64,000 nucleotides of DNA, taken from the NCBI GenBank assembly GCA_001875255.1, contig MJAN01000001.1:248001-312000 (forward strand). The letters run 5' to 3'. A model generated the notes under the pieces. The model had not been told where the DNA came from, did not search any database, and saw only the letters and a list, made by a program, of their open reading frames with translations. The position numbers were made by a program, and so were the translations under genes. Shown in pieces: positions 18,562 to 28,571 of the stretch. This DNA is from Candidatus Sabulitectum silens. GTDB lineage: Bacteria; Fermentibacterota; Fermentibacteria; Fermentibacterales; JCC-6. Each line of letters opens with the position of its first letter. The first letter of the stretch is position 1.

Positions 18562-19782
18562 TCAGGAATCAGTACCGGCAGGGATCTCTCCCGCTTTTCT
18601 CAGTGCCCACTTCGAAAGCATTGGCCCGATGAGTTCATGGACGATTACCGTACCCAGAATAACGCTCACCAGTGTGTCAGCGAAGGGGGAGAATTCCCGC
18701 CGGGCGTGAAGGACCAGGGCCAGGCCTATCACTATGCCGCCCTGGGGAATGAGGCAGAATCCGGTGAATTTCCTGACTTTTCCGGGTCCCTTCGCCATGG
18801 CGGCGCCAATGGCGGTGCCTGTGAACTTTCCCGCCGCCCTGAGAGCCACAAAGGCGAGAACGATCAGCGCAGAGGTTTTCAGTACTGAGAAATCCAGTTC
18901 ATACCACTCACAGTGAAGAAAAGGATGAATACCACCTCTTCTATCCTGTCGGATATCTTTTCGGGTATGGTCCTGCACCATTCCCCGGCGTTAACCACCA
19001 CGAACCCCATGGTCATCACCGCCAGGAGAGGGTCGGCATTCAGGTATTCCGCTGCTCCGTAGCAGGCGTAAAGGGTTCCCAGCAGGAGTGCCAGTATGGC
19101 CGAATCGCCGGTGGCCACCTTTTTCCTTTCCAGAAGGGCGAAGAATCCTCCGAAGGCCCCCCCTGCGGCAAGGGAGACTGCTATCTTGAGAAGGGGTGAG
19201 AGTACCGAGGAAGCGGAGAAGGAGGAGTGGGCGAGGATCACCGCCGCCGCTGAGGATGCCAGGCTGTAGTTGAGCATTCCGATGCCGTCGTCCATGGCGG
19301 ACACACCCATAACCGTTCGGGAAACAGGACCGCTGCAGCGATACTGGTGGGTAACCGCCAGGGTTGCAGAGGGGTCGGTGGGCGAACCCAGGGCACCGAA
19401 CAGCAGAGCCAGGGGTATGGCATAGGGAGCTGAACCGGGAAGAAGGAACGGCAGCAGCCCTACGAAGCCAAGGACTATGAAAAGGTTCGCGAACTGAGCC
19501 TCGAAGAGAGCCACTAGTCCTATGGTCCTTCCAAGTTTTTTCAGTTCGGGAAGGTAGAGGCTGGCTCCAACGGAAAAGGTGATTACCGCAAGGGTCAGGT
19601 CGGTTACAAGTTCTGAAGCGCTAATGAAATCACCGGATACTATCCCTGAGATCTGGGGATTGAGAAAGACCCCGGCCAGGATGTAGCCGGTTACTTCAGG
19701 GAGACCGAGCTTCGACGCGATCCTTCCCCCGAGGAAACCCGTCAGCAGAAGTTCCCAGAATGGTTACCGTTCCTGTTTCCAT
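18562..19782 (-). CDS. CPA2-type Na+(K+)/H+ antiporter (frameshifted)
   Basis: Monovalent cation:proton exchanger with about 12-13 helices. Visible family blocks are KLGLPEVTGYILAGVFLNP near the N terminus, GSPTDPSATLAVTHQYRCSG (the TDP motif of the transport core), VVFILFFTVSGM, and a last helix set with IPQGGIVIGLALVL. Start ATG 19782 is approximate: the frame is lost near 19760 (one G short in CTGGGAAC), and again near 18905 where the last third joins as ELDFSVLKTSALIV. About 407 residues. No KTN/RCK regulatory domain is attached, unlike KefB/C. Confidence 0.75.
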
Positions 19783-19850
19783 ACGGTCTTTGCTTCCATT
19801 CGATGATGTCTTACATTCCAGGTGCAAACCATAACAGGGGGAGTCAGCAT

Positions 19851-20218
19851 ATGAAATACCTTTACGCCCTTTTCACCCTTCTTGTACTGGTCGGCTGCGG
19901 AAACCAGCCCGAGACCGACCCGGCTATCAATATTCCCGCTGACGAAGTCAGGGGTGGCGCACCGGACCTCACCGCGGGAATAGACAGGGCCAACCAGGAG
20001 GTCTGCCGGGCGAACATGCAGACCGCAGCCTCAAGCATAGCCATGTACTTTGCCGGCAACGGCGAACTTCCGGAAACCCTTGAGGAGGCCACCGGAGTTC
20101 CCATGTCCTGCCCCGACGGCGGTGAATACACCTTTACCGCAGAGGACGGAAGCTGGAGAGTGGAGTGCCCCGGAGACCCTCACACGGAGCCTTGGAAGAC
20201 GGAATCCCCCTCTGGTAG
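19851..20218 (+). CDS. Pilin-like lipoprotein (frameshifted)
   Basis: Start ATG 19851 follows GGGGGAG. Signal MKYLYALFTLLVLVGC with a lipobox (LVGC), so a lipid-anchored envelope protein. The mature part resembles the globular end of type II/IV pseudopilins: VCRANMQTAASSIAMYFAGNG, then CPDGGEYTFTAEDG and an expected ending CPGDPSHGALEDGIPLW. The ending appears when one C is added to GACCCT near 20178; stop TAG 20216-20218. About 122 residues. Its 3' end overlaps the convergent sigma54-type regulator by 39 bases. Role unknown. Confidence 0.6.
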
Positions 20219-21573
20219 ACCACCTTCCGCTCTGCGTTCTTTAAGTTCTTCGGTGGATATGTCCAGGAGCCCCGCCGCCTGTTTCTCGTTGCCTCCGCAG
20301 TATTCCACCGTTTTCTCTATGTGCTCAGCGACAACATCCCGGAGCCTTGCCGGGGTGAACTCTCCGGAGGTTTCCCCCGGTGTCATGCGGTCCTTTATGT
20401 AGGGGGACAGGGAGTCCGGTGTTATGAGCCCATTCTCGGTTCCCACCACCGCTCCGGCGATTATGTTCTGAAGCTCCTGAACATTGTCCGGATAGTCATA
20501 CTGAAGAAGAAGCTCCATGAACTCGCTGGAAAGGACATCTCGTCGGCTTTTCTCTTCAGCCTGGCAAGCTCGATCCGAAGGAAGTGCTCCGCCAGCAACG
20601 GTATGTCCCCGCCCTGTCCCGAAGGGGGGATCTTTATGGAGTTCACCATCAGGTGATAGAGGAGATCCCTGGAGAACTGTTCTCTGTACCTGTTTCCGGT
20701 GAGGTCCTCTGTGGATGAAACGATTATTCTGAGATCGCTCTTCATTATTTTCGTGGAGTTATCCCGATAGAACTCCGAGTTCTGAATAACCCTCTTCAGC
20801 CGTACCTGGACCGGTAGGCTAAGGGATTCGATGTTGTCTATGAAGAGGGTTCCTCCGGAGGCTGCTTCGATGAATCCCTGCTTCTCCTGCTGTTTCCCGC
20901 CCCAGTCGCGGTCTCGGCCGAAGAGCTCAGCGGAGAAGTCCTCCTGCCGGTGTGAAGCTCCGTCCACTGCAATGAAGGGCTCTTTCTCCCTGGGGCTTGC
21001 CTTGTGAATCGCCCGGGCCAGGTGTTCCTTTCCTGTGCCCCGCTCTCCCCAGATGAAAACGCTCATGTCGCCCCTGGCTATTCTCTCGGCGTGGTGGAAA
21101 AGCCTTATCATGTTCTGGTCCTGTGTGGGGAGGTGGTCGAAGGCTTCCCGGTTCTTCAGCTCTTCCGGGGAAAGGGTTTCCCCCAGGGCCTCTATCTTGA
21201 GGTTCATGGCGCCATGTTCGATGGCGTTGTCCAGAACCTCTATCAGGTATTCGTCGTCCACCGGCTTCGTGAGATAGTCAAAGGCTCCCCTTTTCATGCT
21301 TCGCACGGCGAGGTCCACATCGCTTGCCCCGGTGAGGATGATAACAGGCAATGTGATGTTCCTGCTTCTCATTATGTTGAGAATGTCCATTCCGCTCACA
21401 TCGGGCATGTCGAGGTCCAGGAGCATCACATCGAAGTTTTCCTCCTGAAGAAGACCTTCCACCTCCCGGGAGTCGTTCACCACCACGGGCTCAAATCTTT
21501 CCGTCTGCATCAGGAAGACCATGAAGTAGTTGGTTACCGCCGAATCGTCGTCTACAATAAGTACCCTCTTCAT
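20180..21573 (-). CDS. NtrC-type response regulator without GAFTGA (frameshifted)
   Basis: Receiver domain (residues 1-120: VDDDSAV, phospho-Asp in MLLDLDMPDVSG, Lys in LTKPVDDE), AAA+ domain with Walker A GERGTGKE and Walker B GGTLFIDNI, and a short C-terminal Fis-like helix (EKQAAGLLDISTEELKERR). The loop that touches sigma54, normally GAFTGA after ELFG, is replaced by GRDRDWGGKQQEKQGF; no other frame supplies it. A frame break near 20522 separates the last 110 residues. Its start overlaps the kinase stop (TAATG), so kinase and regulator are translationally coupled. Confidence 0.85.
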
Positions 21574-23549
21574 TAGCCTTCCTCCCTGCTTCCTGACCCG
21601 GAGGGGATCCTTATGGTGAACTTCGTTCCCTCGCCCTGTACGCTTTTTACGGAAATGGTTCCACCGTGCTCTTCGATGATCCTGTATACGATGGCCAGAC
21701 CGAGGCCCGTCCCGCCCCTTGCCCGTTTCGTGGTGAAGAATGGGTCGAATATCTGTTTCTGTGTTTTCTCGTCCATCCCCTTGCCGTTGTCCTCTATCTC
21801 CACCACCACCGTACCGTTCTCCATTGAAGATCTGACCTCTATGAGCCCCCTGGTGTCATCGGGTATGGCCTGGGAGGCGTTCACTATGAGGTTGATCAGC
21901 ACCTGCTCGATCTTCTGGGAGTTTCCCTTGAAGGGCGTAACATTATCGGAAAGGTCAAGGGTTATCTCTCCGTGCTTGTGCACCTCGTTCTGCACCAGTC
22001 TTTTGGTTGCCCCGATGAGCGTGTTGATGTCCACATTGTCCACCAGCAGGCCATCGTCTTTCCTGGCGAATCCCCTGAGGCCCTCCACTATGCCCTTGAT
22101 CCGTTCCGAACCGTGGGACATGTCATCAACCAGGGTCATTATGTGTTCCCTGAAGAAATCGTAACGGAGACGGGCGATCTTCAGGTCAGGGTGGGTTTTA
22201 TAGTAATCGTCAACTATGGGCAGCATGTCGTCCAGGGCCTGCTTCATGATCTTGATGTTGCCCTGATGAACTGGTTCGGATTGTTTATCTCGTGGCCTAT
22301 TCCGCTTACCAGCTGACCCAGGGAAGCCAGCTTGTCCGCCTGCTGTATCTGCTGCTCGTAGGTCTTTTCCAGTGTGACATCCCGGTAGAACTCCAGTATT
22401 CCCTCCACCTCTTCGTTCTTGTTGTAAACCGGAAGGGCGTGAACTTCCAGGTACCTGTCGTTATCCCTTATCGTGAGGGTTATGGGAGTTTTGTTCCTTA
22501 CTATTTTCGACAGTCTGCAGTCGGTGCAGGGCTTGTCAAGCTGAAAACAGGTCCTGTAGCATTTTTCGCCGGGTTCGATCTCTTCCCGGTTGCTCATGAC
22601 AACATTCCGGTTCAGATCGATGAGAATTACCTTGTCGGGGATGGCCCGGAACATGGTCTCCAGCCTTCGGGATGTTTCCTCCATTGTTTCATTGACCCTG
22701 CCGAGGTAGGAGTCGACGGTGCTGAGCTTCTGTTTCTGAGCCTCGAGTTCTATCTCCCTGGAGGTTATCTCCATTTCCAGTTCAGACAGCTTCCTGGCGT
22801 ACTCCTCTTCTTCACCCTGTTTCAGGGCTATCCTTTCCCGTAGTTCCTTTCTTTCAAGGGCAAGGCTCAGCATCCTGCCGATCTCGTTCAGCATTTTCTG
22901 CTCTTCGGGCAGGGCGGCTCTGTTGCCATTGGTGTAGCCTACCTTTATCACTCCGTGTTCCTCGCCGCTCACGAAGAGCTTTACGGAAATGAAGTCGGTG
23001 CCTTCAGGTTCAGTGCCGTATGGGATACCCTGGTAGACTGAATAGACAACGGCCTCGTCGGGGTAGCGCATACCGGCGGCGAGGTAGGGGGGGAGCTTCG
23101 TGAAGAATCGTGGATGGTTTCGGATACCTCTATCCATTCCGCGACGGAGTACAGGCAGGCAAGCTCCTTGGCCCTTTCCTCCCTTTCCCAGTCGTCCATC
23201 TGCCGGAGGGTGTCGGCCTGCATTCCCGTTACCAGGAAAAGCCCCCTTCGTCCCCTTCAGTGTATCCGACCCTCACCGGTATGCCCGGCAGACCACCCCC
23301 GGCGGGGGAAAACACCCCGGGGACTCCCCGGCCGCCTCCCTTGACCTTCTTCATGGCCTTCTTCAAGGATCTGAGGGATTCCCCGTCCACCAGCTTATCC
23401 AGCCCGGGTTCATCCTGAACCTCCCCATCCGGGAAGCACACATCCTTCAGTGTGGAATTCAGGTATTTCACCCTCCTGTTTTCGTCGAGAACCATGAGGT
23501 AATCGAAGGAGCCCTCAAGCAGGGAATACAAATCTTCAAGAGTTATCAT
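21573..23549 (-). CDS. PAS/GAF sensor histidine kinase (frameshifted)
   Basis: One locus from ATG 23549 (MITLEDLYSLLEGSFDYLMV, PAS-like), a GAF-like middle (LACLYSVAEWIEVSETIHD ... DFISVKLFVSGEEHGVIKVGY), a coiled coil (residues with EEEEYARKLSELEMEITSRE), a second PAS with a cysteine cluster (CYRTCFQLDKPCTDCRL), the H-box SLGQLVSGIGHEINNPNQF, and a HATPase domain (NLIVNASQAI, DNGKGM, FFTTKRARGGTGLGLAI). No membrane segment, so a cytoplasmic sensor. Breaks near 23235, 23105 and 22258. About 658 residues. Coupled to its regulator by the TAATG overlap. Confidence 0.85.
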
Positions 23550-23691
23550 TTTTCCCTCCAGATACCGTAAGCGAAAAGATATGTTTTCCGTTAATGCAAC
23601 AATCAGGTGTTATCGTCAAGCAGGAATAATTCTTACGGATGTCTTTCCCGGCGACTTTCCGGGGCCGGAACTAACCTGAGTATTCAGGGGT

Positions 23692-25098
23692 TCAGTCCTC
23701 CACCACATGTCCGCGGAAGGTCTCCTCCGCCCTTCTCCACCGCTGTGAATCCCAGCTGAGGTCCTCTCCCAGGCACCTGGCGGCCTCTATACCCATCTCC
23801 ATGGCATGGTGGGTGTTGTCGTGGGCGAAGAACCCCTGTCTTCCCAGGGAGACAAGGCCCGGGATCCCACGAAGCCAGTTTCTCAGGGTCTCATACCCCC
23901 GCTGCCAGTCCCGGGGATATGATGGATAGGCGCAGTTCAGTTTCCTGGAAAACCCCGAGTCCAGTTCAGGCGGTTTCAGTCCCGCCCTTTCCAGTTCTGT
24001 GAGGACTGTCTTAATGAGGAGCCTGTCATCCATTTCCCACACGGGATCGCCCTTCCAGCATGGAATCTCTACACAGAGACCCGTTGAGTCCTCCGGGGTT
24101 TCACCGCCGTCGTAGTTCTTCCGCTCGGATATCCTGGAGAAGAGTATGTCACTGTCAGGAAAGTAGTGGGCATCGAAGGGGGTGAACCTGGGTACTCTGA
24201 ACTTCAGGAAGCAGAGCACCATTGAACGGTATTCCATTGAACCCGCCGCCCTGAGAACCCTGTCAGGGGGATGAGGAGAGGTCATCCCCGGGATCTTCGT
24301 TATCGGGAGGGTGGAAAGGATGAAGTCAGCCGGGAGCAGCTCCCCGTCCTTAGTTGCCACCTCCCCTGGAACACCGGAGGAGGGCGGGGTGATGGACACC
24401 ACCCGGGTATCGAGAAGGACTCTTCCGCCAAGGCGTTCCACCGTTTCCGACGCCCGCTGGAAGATGGTTCCGAACCCTCCCCGGGGATAATGGAAGATTT
24501 TTCCCCCGCCGGCACCTTTGGAAAACCCCGCGACCTTCCTTATCATTTTTCCGAGGCTTGCGGCGGATACCCTTCTTCGGGCCTGTTCTCCGTCGAGCTT
24601 CTCCGGGCTTAGCCCCCAGAGTTTCTCCGCATAGGGGAAGTAGAAGTTTTCGCATATGGTTTTTCCCAGACCGGCTTCCAGTATCTCCCTGAATGTTCCC
24701 TCTGCCGGCGCTTTCCGGCGGAAGGGGGAGGTAATGGTGTCCAGGATCACACCGCCTGAGAAGCCGGGGGAGAGGTGAAGAAGCATGTCCACCGGTTTCA
24801 GGGGGAACATCAGGAACCTTCCCCCGAGGCGTATCCTGCCCATGCGCCTCCTGGTGAGGAGATCTTCCCCGAGGAGGTCCCTTACGCTGCTGAACACCCC
24901 GGGGGATGCCGAAGGATGGAACCTGTGACTGCCCAGATCCCACACCAGGCCGTTTTCCCTGAAGCTTGCGGCAATTCCCCCGGGAACAGTTTCCTTCTCA
25001 ATAACGGTTACGCCGATACCGGGGAATCTGGAAAGCAGTTCCATGGCCGCCCACAGCCCGGCGGGGCCGGCGCCCAGAATAACCACGTTGCTTTTCAA
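23692..25098 (-). CDS. FAD-dependent amine-oxidase-fold oxidoreductase
   Basis: Intact 468 residues. N-terminal FAD-binding GAGPAGLWAAMELL, then VIEKETVPGGIAASF and WDLGSHRFHPS; the C-terminal FAD block has GRQGFFAHDNTHHAMEMG. Closest in feel to protoporphyrinogen oxidase/UDP-galactopyranose mutase-like proteins that travel with glycosyltransferase genes; the actual substrate is unknown. The start codon is TTG 25098, nine bases after AAGGAG, and it overlaps the TGA of the upstream asparagine synthetase as TTGA, so the two are coupled. Third gene of the GT2-AsnB-oxidoreductase set. Confidence 0.82.
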   Translation of the reverse strand: MKSNVVILGAGPAGLWAAMELLSRFPGIGVTVIEKETVPGGIAASFRENGLVWDLGSHRFHPSASPGVFSSVRDLLGEDLLTRRRMGRIRLGGRFLMFPLKPVDMLLHLSPGFSGGVILDTITSPFRRKAPAEGTFREILEAGLGKTICENFYFPYAEKLWGLSPEKLDGEQARRRVSAASLGKMIRKVAGFSKGAGGGKIFHYPRGGFGTIFQRASETVERLGGRVLLDTRVVSITPPSSGVPGEVATKDGELLPADFILSTLPITKIPGMTSPHPPDRVLRAAGSMEYRSMVLCFLKFRVPRFTPFDAHYFPDSDILFSRISERKNYDGGETPEDSTGLCVEIPCWKGDPVWEMDDRLLIKTVLTELERAGLKPPELDSGFSRKLNCAYPSYPRDWQRGYETLRNWLRGIPGLVSLGRQGFFAHDNTHHAMEMGIEAARCLGEDLSWDSQRWRRAEETFRGHVVED

Positions 25099-27037
25099 TG
25101 GAGACGGCTCCTTCCCGGCTGTATGTAACCGAGGTAGTCCTTCGAGCCTATGTACATGTCATGCCACATGGCGTAGTTAAGTATGCCCCAGAGGGCCCTG
25201 CCGTTGTCCACCCGCATTTTCTGGTGATCCTGCCACAGGTCCTTCACCGCGGCTTTGTCGAAAAGCCCCGAGGTCATCACCCCTGAGGAAAAGATCAGGT
25301 CGTGGCTCTGCTCCTTGAGTTCCCTTCTGAACCAGACCGAGTAGGGCATTTCCAGGCCCACTTTCTTCCTTGTGACTATTTCCCCGGGCAGAAGTCCGGC
25401 CATTGCCTTCCTCAGAAGGTTCTTCTTTCTCAATCCCGGCAGCTTCAGGGAGTCTGGGACAGAGGCGAGCATTTTGAAAAGGGGGATGTCGGTGAATGGC
25501 ACCCGGGCCTCTATGGAGTGGGCCATTGTCATCCTGTCGTTCTTTATCATCAGGTCGTGGGGAAGGTGGCAGGAGGAGTCTATTCTCAGTATCCTGGACA
25601 GGTCGGTATCATCCCCAGCCCATTGAAGGCCTCCCTGAAAAGGATTCCGTTTCGGGGAAACCCCCTGTATCCCCTCTGATGACCCCGGCCCTGGCATCAT
25701 CCGTCAGTACCGCCCGCCAGGCGAAATGTGATTCCGGAAGGCCAAGTTCACAGCCCCTTGCGAACCTCTTGGCCCTGAACTCGAAGCTGAGTTTGCTGTG
25801 GGAAACCGGAAGGGCGTTCACCACCGGGGCGATGAGGTTACGCCTGAGGAAACCGGGGATCAACCTCCGGTAGATCTTCCTGGCCTTCATTGCCGCGTGG
25901 GTGTCGTAGCCCGCGAAAACCTCGTCGCCCCCTTCTCCGGACAAAAGCACCGTTACCAGGGGAGAGGCTTCCTCCGCCAGGAGCCATGTGGGTATGGCGG
26001 AGCCGTCGGCGTAGGGCTCGTCGATATGGGCAAGGTAACCCGGCAGAAGGCTGGAAACCTTTTCGGGAGTTACCTTTATCTTATGGTGAACGGTTCCCAG
26101 GGAGTCCGCCACGAGCCTTGCATGGGAGGATTCGTCGAAGCTGCCCTGGTCGAATCCCAGGGAAAAGGTGTGAAAGTCCGAATCCCCCTGATGCCCGCCA
26201 TGAGCGCCGCCAGTGCGCTTGAATCCATTCCCCCGGAAAGCATTACGCCAACGGGAACATCCGAGACGAGCTGCCTTTCGACGGACCTTCGGAGAAGAGC
26301 AAGTGATTCGCTGACAGCTGTTTCCTGGTCGATCTCCTCGTTCTGAGAATAGTCCATGGAGAAGAATGCAAACCGTTCCGTTTCGCCGCCGGGGCCGAAT
26401 GTCACCGCGGTTCCAGGTGTAAGTTCATGGATGCCCTGGAAGGGGGTGAGGGCCCCGGGCACATAGTTGAGTCCCAGATAGTGGAAAAGGGCTTCAGGAT
26501 CGGGATCGGGGACGAATCCGGAGCCTGCAGGAGACTCTTTATCTCAGAGGCGAACCAGAGCCCGCCCCGGTGGTTCATGTAAAAAAGTGGTTTCACACCG
26601 AAGGGGTCCCTGGCAAGAAGCAGCCGGTTCCTGTTGGAATCCCATATGGCAAGGGAGAACATTCCGTTCAGGTGTTTCAGGAAGTCTTTGTCCAGTTTTT
26701 CGTAGAGGTGAAGTATGACCTCGGTGTCTGTGCGGGATCTGAAATGGTAGTCATTGTCCAGGCTGAATCTTCTGCGAAGCTCGGGGAAATTGTACACCTC
26801 GCCGTTGTAGCATATCCAGACAGTGCCGCTTTCGTTGCACATGGGCTGCCGGCCGGCTGGGGACAGGTCGATTACGCTGAGCCTTCTGTGAACCATTCCG
26901 CAGGGGCCGTTCCAGATCGAGCCCTGGTCATCGGGGCCCCGGTGAATGATTACCCTGGACATTTCCCCCAGGGCTGCATCGATGGAGCTGTTCCTGGCTT
27001 CGGCCCTCTCCAGGAGAACTCCGGCGAAACCGCACAT
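25095..27037 (-). CDS. asnB: Glutamine-hydrolysing asparagine synthetase (frameshifted)
   Basis: Starts MCGFAGVL at ATG 27037, so Cys2 is the glutaminase nucleophile; RGPDDQGSIW, YNGEVYNFPELR and ARDPFGVKPLFY complete the N-terminal amidotransferase domain. The ATP-pyrophosphatase P-loop is SDVPVGVMLSGGMDSSALAA; later blocks are YADGSAIPTWLLAEEA, LSGEGGDEVFAGYDTH and SIEARVPFTDIPLFKM. Three breaks near 26505, 26150 and 25640. About 647 residues. In cell-surface operons AsnB homologues often amidate sugar or peptide carboxyls rather than make free Asn; the GT2 and oxidoreductase neighbours favour that (inference). Confidence 0.87.
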
Positions 27038-27039
27038 GG

Positions 27040-27925
27040 CTAGCGCCTGACCGCCAGTGCCTCCGCTACCATTCCCACAAGGATGACCTGCAGGCTTGAT
27101 ATGAGGAAGATCACCGTGGTGGTTGAAATGATGGGGTAGCTGAAAAGGCCTGTGTTGAAACCGGTCTGACCAATTCCTATCACAAGGTCGAGGAGAAGCT
27201 TGATCAGCCCCAGCAGGAAAAGGGTCACCGATACAGGAAGGAATATTCGTAGGGGCTTGAAGAGCACAGCCAGCCTGAGAACAAGCACCAGGAAGGCGGG
27301 GAAGTGGCCGGGTCTGATCTTGGAGGAACTGGCGGGTGTAGTAATTGATGGGCACGAATTTCACACCGGTGTCGTTGCAGAGGGAGGCTACGGTGATCGT
27401 GGTGGTGAATGAAAATCCATCTGGAAGAAGGTTGATGTATTTTTTCACCAGTTCCCTGGTGAAGATCCTGAGGCCGGAGTTCAGGTCGGGTATGTTGGTC
27501 CCCGTTATGCGGTTGGCAACTTTCCTGAGAACCCATTTCGCCGGTTTTCGCATGGCTGGAATGCGGACGTTTTCCCCGGTTCTTGCCCCAACCACCATTT
27601 CACATCCCTCAAGCTCTTCCAGCAGGTCCGGTATTCTGTCCACAGGATAGGTCCCGTCGGCGTCGATGATGGCTATGGTATCGTGAAGGGCATTCCTGAT
27701 ACCGGTTTTCAGGGAAGCTCCGTAACCGCGATTGGTTCCGTGGGAAATGAGCCTGGCTCCCGCTCTTTCCGCCAGGGCAGCGGTGGAGTCGGTGGAGCCG
27801 TCGTCCACCACCAGTATTTCCCCCTGAATGCCTGACTCGGAGAACATCCTGTGAAGGTCGGTTACCGTTGGAGCAATGGACCCTTCTTCGTTATATGCGG
27901 GAATGACAACGGACAGAGGTCTCAA
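27040..27925 (-). CDS. Glycosyltransferase family 2, DPM1-like with C-terminal helices
   Basis: GT-A fold transferase of the dolichyl/polyprenyl-phosphate hexose synthase type. Motifs: VVIPAYNEEGSI, LVVDDGSTDST, NRGYGASLKTGI, DADGTYPVDRI (DxD-like), and GTNIPDLNSGLRIF. A break near 27320 leads to a C terminus of two membrane helices (FLPVSVTLFLLGLIKLLLDL, TVIFLISSLQVILVGMVAEA). About 295 residues. Likely loads a sugar onto polyprenyl phosphate at the inner membrane. Stop is two bases before the asnB start. The apparent in-frame run of this gene into asnB is a product of the frame break, not a fusion. Confidence 0.85.
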
Positions 27926-28015
27926 TGGCTGACTCCTTCTGCTTTCAAAGATACGCGTAATGCCCGATGAGGGGATATTATAGTTGGTATTCCCTTTAAC
28001 CGCTAAAACCAGCCT

Positions 28016-28571
28016 TCATTCCAGGAGGATACGAAGGTTAGCCTCAAGGGCCTTCTCCGGAAGCAGCTCCTTCAGAGAATCGGTGATGTGCTCCGGCTTC
28101 AATCCGGGGATCATTTCCCTGTTGAGGACCTCCCGAATCAGCGCGGTGTTCTGCATCCTGGGATCCGGCAGATCATCCCTGTAAACCCTGCAGGGGACCA
28201 CTCCCCTTTCCTCAGCCGCCTGGAGCACATCTGAGACCGAAACCTCGGGCAGGGCACCGTTCCTGACCTGGAATGGCTGCCAGACGGCGTCGTACCAGGC
28301 AAGGGTACCTCCCCTCCTGAGGAAACCCTTCATCGCCCGAAGGCTTCGTGGCGCTCCAGGGCCAGGACGAGGTCAACCTCCCCCGGCGGGCTCAGGGGGG
28401 AGAATTGCCCCTCGCCCGTGCGTATCTGTGAGACCACCACTCCGCCCCGCTGGGCAAGGCCATGGGTATCCACACCCCTAACGGTGACGCCGGTCTTATC
28501 CAGTCCCCGAAGAAGAACCTCGCTGAGAAGGCCGATGCCCTGTCCGCCAACCCCGCCATGTAGATATTCAT
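28016..28571 (-). CDS. iorB: Indolepyruvate:ferredoxin oxidoreductase, beta subunit
   Basis: Start ATG 28571 behind AAAGGAGG; expected N terminus MNIYMGGVGGQGIGLLSEVL (one G short in CATGGCGGGG near 28557). Other family blocks: VDTHGLAQRGGVVVSQIRTG and VDLVLALERHEA. A second break near 28337 joins RAMKGFLRRGGTLAWYD. About 185 residues. The subunit corresponds to the gamma-type domain of pyruvate:ferredoxin oxidoreductases and pairs with IorA. The ATG overlaps the iorA stop by one base (TAATG), so the pair is translationally coupled. Confidence 0.88.

Noticed and set aside
22292-22843. Plus-strand frame rich in Leu and Phe opposite the histidine kinase
   Set aside because: Antisense shadow of the coiled-coil and PAS region; no ribosome site or family match.
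26402-27925. A single long frame joining a glycosyltransferase to the N-terminal half of asparagine synthetase
   Set aside because: The GT2 protein continues in another frame to its own stop at 27040, and asnB starts cleanly with MCGF at 27037; the run-through is a by-product of a frame break near 27320.
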